Assembly (NCBI GenBank): GCA_020866945.1
Contig: JAJBVW010000052.1
Coordinates: forward strand, 1-16,815
Origin: Oscillospiraceae bacterium
GTDB taxonomy: Bacteria; Bacillota; Clostridia; Oscillospirales; Oscillospiraceae
Length of the DNA: 16,815 nt
Direction of reading: 5' to 3'
Part shown: positions 12,671 to 16,815 of the stretch, one piece after another
Layout of the letters: each line of letters begins with the position of its first letter
Position numbering within the stretch: the stretch's first letter is position 1
Position numbers and translations under genes: made by a program
The notes under the pieces: generated by a model
Databases searched by the model: none
Told to the model about the DNA's origin: nothing
What the model saw: the letters and a program-made list of their open reading frames with translations, nothing else

Positions 12671-14389
12671 TTACTCAGCCCTGGTGATTGTTGCGAAGCA
12701 GAAGTCAGAGTAGCCCGCCCAGTGGGGGACGAAGCTCTCTATCCGGTCACTGAGAACGAACAGGTGGCTGCTGCTGTAAAGAGGAACCCAGGCGGCGTCC
12801 TCGGCCACAATCTGATACTCCAGCGCGGCATACTCCGCAAGGCGTTCGTCATCGTCCACGATGGCGCGGGCGGCTACCACGCGGGCCATGACCTCGGTGT
12901 TATAGTAGTTCAGGCTCCGCTGGGCGGTGTTGGCTTCTGTGCCGAAGAAGGTGTAGATGAAGTTGTCCGGGTCGTTGTAGTCCGCCGTCCAGGTGGAGAC
13001 ATAGGCGGTCATCTCGCCGGAGTTGCGCAGGTCAAGCCAGGTGGCGTGATCGTAGTTTGTGATGGTGCAGTTGATGCCAATGGCCTGAAGCTCCTCGGCA
13101 ATGACCTGAATGACGTTGACGCGGCTGGTGGAGTTGTCGTTGTCGTTTGCAATCTCCATGGCGAAGTAGTAGCCGTCCGCGTCCTTGGTGTAGCCCGCAT
13201 CGATGAGAAGCTGCTCGGCAGCCTCCGGGTCATATTCAAGCCAGCCCTGGTTGTCCTCGGTATAGCCGATCAGACCCTCGGGATAGATGCCGTCAGGGAT
13301 GGAGCCGTCATTGTCAAAGATAGCGGCCAGGATGGACTCCCGGTCAATGGCCATCTGAATGGCCTTGCGGACGCTGACGTCAGAGAGATACTCATCGTTC
13401 TCGTTCAGCGCGAGATAGGAGGTGCCCAGGCGGTTGGCTGTCACCAGCTTGCCCTCATAGGCGTCGGTCTTATAGGTTGCGCTGACCACGGCGGAATCCA
13501 GGAAATCGCAGTCCAGAATGTCTATCTCTCCGTTCTGGAACATCATGCTCAAAGTGGAGGAGTCGGGGATGATCTGGATGTTGACTTCGGTGAAGTCCGG
13601 GGTCTCGCCCCAGTAGTATTCGTTATAGCTCAGCGTCATGCCGCTGTCGCGGGTCCAGGAGGTGATGACGTAGGGACCGGAGCCAATGGCGTAGGTATAA
13701 TCTGTGCCAAAGCTGTCCCCGGCGGCCTCCACGGCAGCCTGGGAGTAGATGCACCCGGCGGGGGTGGCCAGCTCATACAGGAAGCCGGCAAAGGCATAGG
13801 CCAGGGTGATGGTGAGGTGGGTGTCGTCCGTCACGACGATGCCCTCGCAGGTGTCGTCATAGGAATAGCCCTCTGCGGCAATCAGCTCGTCAGCGCCCAA
13901 GATGCAGGCGGCAAAGTCGGTCTGTACAGAGGTGTCAAGGGCCAGCAGGCGAATCAGGGAAAAGGCCACGTCGTAGGCCGTGAGCTGGGTGCCGTCAGAG
14001 AAATACACGTCGTCCCGCAGCGTAAACTCATAGGTCAGGGCGTCATCGGACACGGTATAGCTCTCCGCCACGCTGTTCACCAGGGAGGTGGAGCCGTCGT
14101 CGTTGAGCTGGATCTCAAACAGGCGATCATAAACATTCAGAGGGATCTGATAATCGTCCGTGGTCTGATGGACGTCCAGCGTCTCGATATCGGCAGACCA
14201 TGCTACCTGCAAGGCGTCCGAGGATACGTCGGCGGTCTCTTCTGCCTCGGTGGCTTCAGTTTCGGTGGTGGTCTCAGTCTCTTCCGTTTCGGTTGCGTCG
14301 GAGGAGGTGTCCGAGCTGCTGGAGCTGCACCCGGCCAGCAGGGTCAGAACCATGGCCGCACACAGCAGAAGACTAAGTAGTTTCTTCAT
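12671..14389 (-). CDS. oppA: Oligopeptide/dipeptide ABC transporter substrate-binding lipoprotein, SBP family 5
   Basis: This is the extracellular solute-binding protein of the importer, 572 residues, anchored by a lipid. The N-terminus is a type II signal peptide: KK, a hydrophobic core, and lipobox LLAGC with C21 as the lipidated residue. A Ser/Thr/Glu-rich low-complexity linker (about 22-55) follows, then the SBP_bac_5 domain. Its hallmark block (LTYEFTLRDDVYFSDGTQLTAYDVAFSL) is at about 119-144. The whole protein is strongly acidic. The ATG at 14389 has AGAGG 6 nt upstream. It is the first gene of the operon and is followed by a stable hairpin, so it is probably the most highly expressed. 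Peptides are the default substrate for the family. Nickel, glutathione or other small solutes cannot be excluded. Confidence 0.95.
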   Translation of the reverse strand: MKKLLSLLLCAAMVLTLLAGCSSSSSDTSSDATETEETETTTETEATEAEETADVSSDALQVAWSADIETLDVHQTTDDYQIPLNVYDRLFEIQLNDDGSTSLVNSVAESYTVSDDALTYEFTLRDDVYFSDGTQLTAYDVAFSLIRLLALDTSVQTDFAACILGADELIAAEGYSYDDTCEGIVVTDDTHLTITLAYAFAGFLYELATPAGCIYSQAAVEAAGDSFGTDYTYAIGSGPYVITSWTRDSGMTLSYNEYYWGETPDFTEVNIQIIPDSSTLSMMFQNGEIDILDCDFLDSAVVSATYKTDAYEGKLVTANRLGTSYLALNENDEYLSDVSVRKAIQMAIDRESILAAIFDNDGSIPDGIYPEGLIGYTEDNQGWLEYDPEAAEQLLIDAGYTKDADGYYFAMEIANDNDNSTSRVNVIQVIAEELQAIGINCTITNYDHATWLDLRNSGEMTAYVSTWTADYNDPDNFIYTFFGTEANTAQRSLNYYNTEVMARVVAARAIVDDDERLAEYAALEYQIVAEDAAWVPLYSSSHLFVLSDRIESFVPHWAGYSDFCFATITRAE

Positions 14390-14410
14390 AATTTGCCTCT
14401 TTTCTCCAAG

Positions 14411-14448
14411 ATTATAAGGGACATACCCTTACCATAGTATTATAAGGG
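14411..14448 (-). promoter_or_regulatory. Candidate promoter/operator region of the importer operon: two CCCTTATAAT repeats
   Basis: On the minus strand CCCTTATAAT occurs twice (14448-14439 and 14420-14411), starts 28 bp apart, and each copy contains a perfect TATAAT. A CCCTTA also faces one copy as an inverted repeat (TAAGGG-ACATA-CCCTTA, 14415-14431). Neither TATAAT has a good -35 at 16-18 bp (best TTTATT), so transcription may need an activator, or the repeats may be a regulator binding site. They lie about 20-60 bp before the ATG of the binding-protein gene. Confidence 0.5.
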
Positions 14449-14556
14449 AAATTTACAATAAAATAAACTGTTTGTAATGCTTTTGTATTTGCAAAAAATG
14501 CTGTATATTTCGTCAAATGAAGATTTTACCGCAGAAAAAGTGTAAAAATCAGCAAT
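14449..14556. other. AT-rich gene-free spacer upstream of the importer operon
   Basis: This AT-rich stretch lies between the importer operon and the spoVA terminator. It holds no convincing reading frame or RNA gene. A minus-strand TTGACG at 14518-14513 has no matching -10 at the right distance. Confidence 0.5.
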
Positions 14557-14578
14557 ACCGGCCCCTGTAAGGGCCGGT
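14557..14578 (-). terminator. Probable terminator after spoVAE
   Basis: ACCGGCCC and GGGCCGGT form an 8 bp perfect stem with a 6 nt loop, 8 nt past the spoVAE stop. The following minus-strand run is ATTGCTGATTTTT, so the U-run is offset. It is a likely but not ideal terminator separating spoVA from the importer promoter region. Confidence 0.65.
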
Positions 14579-14586
14579 AGGAAGGA

Positions 14587-14955
14587 TTAAAATTTTTCCT
14601 TGCTCTTGAAAACAAGCGCAGCCAGCAGGCCGAACACGATGGCGGCGCTGATACCGCCTGCGGCGGCAGTGAAGCCGCCGGTGAAAGCGCCGATCACGCC
14701 GCGCTCGGCCACGGCCTCCTGCACGCCTGTTGCCAAGAGGCTTCCGAAGCCTGTCAGCGGCACGGTAGCTCCGGCCCCGGCCCATTGGGCGAATGGCTCA
14801 TACACACCCACCGCGCCCAGTATCACGCCGGCCACCACATAAATGGTCAGTATCCGCGCCGGCGTCAGGCGCGTCAGGTCAATGAGAAGCTGTCCGATCA
14901 GGCACAGGACACCGCCCACCAGAAAGGCTTTTAAAAGACTTATAAATACATCCAT
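14587..14955 (-). CDS. spoVAE: Stage V sporulation protein AE (SpoVAC/SpoVAEB family membrane protein)
   Basis: This small membrane protein of 122 residues is part of the SpoVA channel complex. That complex moves dipicolinic acid into the forespore during sporulation and out during germination. It is nearly all hydrophobic or glycine-rich, with helices at about 5-25, 33-54, 63-78 and 86-116. Conserved features include GGVLCLIGQLLID near the N-terminus and GFGSLLATGV in the middle. Both SpoVAC and SpoVAEB belong to this family. The short length and position after spoVAD point to SpoVAE(B). The start is the ATG at 14955 with GGGAGGTG a few bases upstream, and one base separates it from the spoVAD stop (TGA-G-ATG). 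An in-frame extension to 14988 inside spoVAD lacks a ribosome site. Confidence 0.93.
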   Translation of the reverse strand: MDVFISLLKAFLVGGVLCLIGQLLIDLTRLTPARILTIYVVAGVILGAVGVYEPFAQWAGAGATVPLTGFGSLLATGVQEAVAERGVIGAFTGGFTAAAGGISAAIVFGLLAALVFKSKEKF

Positions 14956-14956
14956 C

Positions 14957-15976
14957 TCAGCACCTCCCGTTTTCCAACGCGACGGCATGGCATATGGCGG
15001 GGATGCTCTCGCCCTGCTGGTTGGTGGTGGGACTCATCATGGCCCCGGTTGCGGCGAAGAGCAGCCGGTTCCAGTTGCCCTCCAGCATACCGTGGAGCAG
15101 ATGGCCGCACAGCACCGCAGCGGAGCAGCCGCACCCGGAACCGCCGCTGTGGGCGTCCTGCCCCTCGATGGAATAGATAAGCCGTCCGCAGTCCATATAG
15201 CGCACGCCCAGGTCGATATTGTCTCTGCGGAACAGATCCCGCAGAATGTCCGAGCCGACCACGCCCAAATCGCCGGTGACAATGGCGTCATAATAATCCG
15301 GGCCGCGGCCCGTGTCCTGGAAGTGGGCGGTCAGGGTGTCATAGGCTGCCGGGGCCATGGCCGCGCCCATGTTGTTCATGTCCGTCACTCCGGCGTCCGC
15401 GATAATGCCGGTGGTGATGTGGGTGACATAGGGGGGAGGGCCTTCCGCTTTCAGGATAGCCGCGCCCGCGCCGGTGACAGTCCGCTGGGCGGTGGGAGGT
15501 CGCTGGCTGCCATATTGCAGCGGATAGCGGTATTGCCGCTCCGCCGAGCAGAAATGGGAGCTGGTGGCCGCCGCCGCGATGGAGCAGAACCCCCCGTCTA
15601 TCAGCATGGCCGCCAGGGACAGGCTTTCCGCCATGGTGGAGCAGGCCCCATACAGCCCAAAATAGGGCGCGCCGCACTCCCGCATGGCGTAGGCCGACCC
15701 GGCGCACTGGTTCAGCAGGTCGCCGGAGAGCACATATTCCACATCTCCCGGCGGCGTTTTTGCCTTGTCGCAGGCGATGGCGTAGCACATTTTCAGCATG
15801 GCGCTCTCCGCTTTTTCCCAGCTCTTGGCACCAAACCGGGAGTCTTCGCTGAGATAGTCAAAGTATTTTTTCAGCGGCCCCTGGCTCTCTTTCCGTCCTC
15901 CAACGCAGGCCGCCGCCGCAATGGAGGGCTGGAGCGTGAGCCGCACCGTCTGTTTTCCCATTCGTTTTGTTTCCAT
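14957..15976 (-). CDS. spoVAD: Stage V sporulation protein AD
   Basis: SpoVAD is a thiolase-fold protein on the outer face of the spore inner membrane that binds dipicolinic acid as part of the SpoVA machinery. From the ATG at 15976 it has 339 residues, almost the B. subtilis length (338). Conserved blocks are GKQT (7-10), KSWEKAE (51-57), SGDLLNQ (84-90), YGACST (109-114, C112 at the ketosynthase-like cysteine), ATSSH (137-141), AERQYRYP, AMAPAA, GGSGCGCSA (278-286) and the C-terminal MMSPTTNQQGE. The frame stays open upstream to a TTG at 16024. I prefer 15976 because homologues begin about five residues before GKQT and a TATAAT (16009-16004) lies between the two. Neither the ATG at 15976 nor the one at 15961 has a clear ribosome site. 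spoVAC, the usual upstream partner, is missing. Confidence 0.95.
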   Translation of the reverse strand: METKRMGKQTVRLTLQPSIAAAACVGGRKESQGPLKKYFDYLSEDSRFGAKSWEKAESAMLKMCYAIACDKAKTPPGDVEYVLSGDLLNQCAGSAYAMRECGAPYFGLYGACSTMAESLSLAAMLIDGGFCSIAAAATSSHFCSAERQYRYPLQYGSQRPPTAQRTVTGAGAAILKAEGPPPYVTHITTGIIADAGVTDMNNMGAAMAPAAYDTLTAHFQDTGRGPDYYDAIVTGDLGVVGSDILRDLFRRDNIDLGVRYMDCGRLIYSIEGQDAHSGGSGCGCSAAVLCGHLLHGMLEGNWNRLLFAATGAMMSPTTNQQGESIPAICHAVALENGRC

Positions 15977-16003
15977 GGAGATAGTGTGTGTGGTTTTGGG
16001 AAA

Positions 16004-16009
16004 ATTATA
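16004..16009 (-). promoter_or_regulatory. Candidate -10 box upstream of spoVAD
   Basis: On the minus strand TATAAT lies about 28 bp before the ATG at 15976, giving a leader of about 20 nt. No clear -35 matches. spoVA operons are read by the forespore sigma factor SigG in B. subtilis, but I cannot make a good SigG match here, so only the -10-like element is reported. Confidence 0.35.
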
Positions 16010-16030
16010 CGGGGATTTTTTCAAAATATA

Positions 16031-16070
16031 ACAGCCCTCCGCCGGAGGTTAAAGTCCGGCGGAGGGCTGT
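16031..16070. terminator. Strong terminator between the CoA-transferase gene and spoVAD
   Basis: ACAGCCCTCCGCCGG (16031-16045) pairs perfectly with 16056-16070 around a 10 nt loop whose outer bases can add a sixteenth pair. On the minus strand the hairpin is followed by TATATTTT, and on plus by GTGATTTTAT. It lies 16 nt after the CoA-transferase stop and should insulate spoVAD from it. Confidence 0.85.
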
Positions 16071-16086
16071 GTGATTTTATGGAGGA

Positions 16087-16815
16087 TTATATGTACATAA
16101 GCTGCTCCGCCTCAAAGCGCAGGCGGTCTCTGTCCTCCGGGTGGGCAATGGCGATCAGCGCCTTTACCCTGTCCTGTAGGGTTCGGCCCTTCAGCTCGGC
16201 GATGCCGTATTCCGTCACCACCGTGTCCGCGTAAGGCCGGGGAATCGTGACCTGCGCGCTGGGGGTAAGGGTTGACTTGATTTTTGGCTGGCCCTTTTTG
16301 GTGCGGGACTGAAGAATCAGGATGCTTCTTCCGTTTTTGGCGTGCTGCGCGCCGTAGGCAAAATCGAAGCCGCCGCCGGGGCCGGAATACTGCCGGGTTC
16401 CGATGGATTCAGAGCAAACCTGTCCAGTCAGGTCGATCTCCAGAATACCGTTTATGGATTTCATGTTGTTGTTTTCCATGAAGACCCTGGGGTCGGTCAC
16501 ATAGCTGGAGGGGCGGATCACACAGTTTTTATCCTCGTGCAGGTAGTCATAAAGGCTTTGGGTGCCGCCGGCAAAGCAAAAGGTGTGTTCGCCGGGGTTT
16601 ATGTTCTTCCTGGCCCCCGTGATGACGCCCTTGCGTACCATTTCGCCCATCAGATTGGTGAACATCTCCGAATGAATCCCCAGGTCGTGCTTGTCCATCA
16701 TATGAGCGGCGCAGGCGTTTGGCAGCGTACCAATGCCCAGCTGGATGCAGTCCCCGTCGTTTATCAGGCTTCCAACATACTGGCAGAATTTGTCCTCTGT
16801 CTCCGAGGGGATCAG
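16087..16815 (-). CDS. Acetyl-CoA hydrolase/CoA-transferase family protein, C-terminal part (5' end beyond window)
   Basis: The frame is open to the right edge, so 242 C-terminal residues are seen of a protein usually about 430-450 long. The family moves CoA between acyl-CoA and acetate or another acid (Cat1, 4-hydroxybutyrate and butyryl-CoA:acetate types). Visible landmarks are DGDCIQLGIGTLPNA, IHSEM (whose Glu aligns, from memory, with the catalytic Glu that carries CoA), SSYVTDP, NMKSINGILEIDLTGQVCSESIG, QYSGPGGGFDFAYGA, VVTEYGIAELKGR and the closing ALIAIAHPEDR. The latter blocks mark the C-terminal AcetylCoA_hyd_C domain. After HSEM the usual S/T-D-G is replaced by FTNLMGEM, which may mark a subfamily. 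The gene has its own terminator at 16031-16070. The exact substrate cannot be told without the N-terminal half. Confidence 0.9.
   Translation of the reverse strand: MIPSETEDKFCQYVGSLINDGDCIQLGIGTLPNACAAHMMDKHDLGIHSEMFTNLMGEMVRKGVITGARKNINPGEHTFCFAGGTQSLYDYLHEDKNCVIRPSSYVTDPRVFMENNNMKSINGILEIDLTGQVCSESIGTRQYSGPGGGFDFAYGAQHAKNGRSILILQSRTKKGQPKIKSTLTPSAQVTIPRPYADTVVTEYGIAELKGRTLQDRVKALIAIAHPEDRDRLRFEAEQLMYI

Noticed and set aside
12638..14380. A 580-codon plus-strand frame opposite the binding-protein gene
   Set aside because: The minus-strand frame has a clear lipobox and SBP family 5 motifs. The plus frame is a Val/Gly-rich shadow.
15977..16024. TTG start for spoVAD at 16024
   Set aside because: It would add 16 residues not expected from homologues, and its GGAGGG lies in the terminator stem. 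A TATAAT lies downstream of it, before the preferred ATG.

Overview
The window reads as chromosomal DNA of a spore-forming, GC-rich member of the Clostridia, most like the Oscillospiraceae/Ruminococcaceae group. Three things suggest this: the Firmicutes-type RpoB and RpoC sequences, a spoVAD-spoVAE pair (spore dipicolinic acid transport), and an acyl-CoA:acetate CoA-transferase/hydrolase of the kind common in butyrate-forming gut anaerobes. The genus cannot be fixed by reading alone.

Layout, left to right. (1) 1-884, minus strand: a multi-pass GT-C/Gpi18-like glycosyltransferase, cut by the left edge of the window. (2) 885-1147: a dense divergent regulatory region. It holds a near-perfect sigma-A promoter for rpoBC, a second promoter facing the other way, a terminator-like hairpin in each leader, and an inverted repeat over the rpoBC -35 box. 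(3) 1148-8706, plus strand: rpoB and rpoC, overlapping by 4 nt and ending in a strong bidirectional terminator. The usual flanking genes (rplJ, rplL upstream; rpsL, rpsG, fusA downstream) are absent. (4) 8777-14389, minus strand: a complete peptide-type ABC importer operon in the order binding lipoprotein, permease B, permease C, ATPase D, ATPase F. Permease B has an in-frame TAA four codons after its best ATG, while the conserved family sequence continues past it. (5) 14587-15976, minus strand: spoVAD and spoVAE, one base apart, with no spoVAC next to them. (6) 16087-16815, minus strand: the C-terminal half of an acetyl-CoA hydrolase/CoA-transferase, separated from spoVAD by a 15-16 bp stem terminator.

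How it works together: rpoBC supplies the RNA polymerase catalytic core. The ABC operon would bind an oligopeptide-like solute outside the cell and import it with ATP. The spoVA pair acts in the forespore during dipicolinic acid uptake. The CoA-transferase belongs to fermentative acid metabolism. Nothing links these modules beyond being neighbours.

I found no phage, IS element, CRISPR array, tRNA or rRNA, and no clearly new multi-gene system. The points worth a second look are the broken start of permease B, the crossed promoters and paired leader hairpins before rpoB, the isolation of rpoBC, and the spoVAD-E pair without spoVAC.
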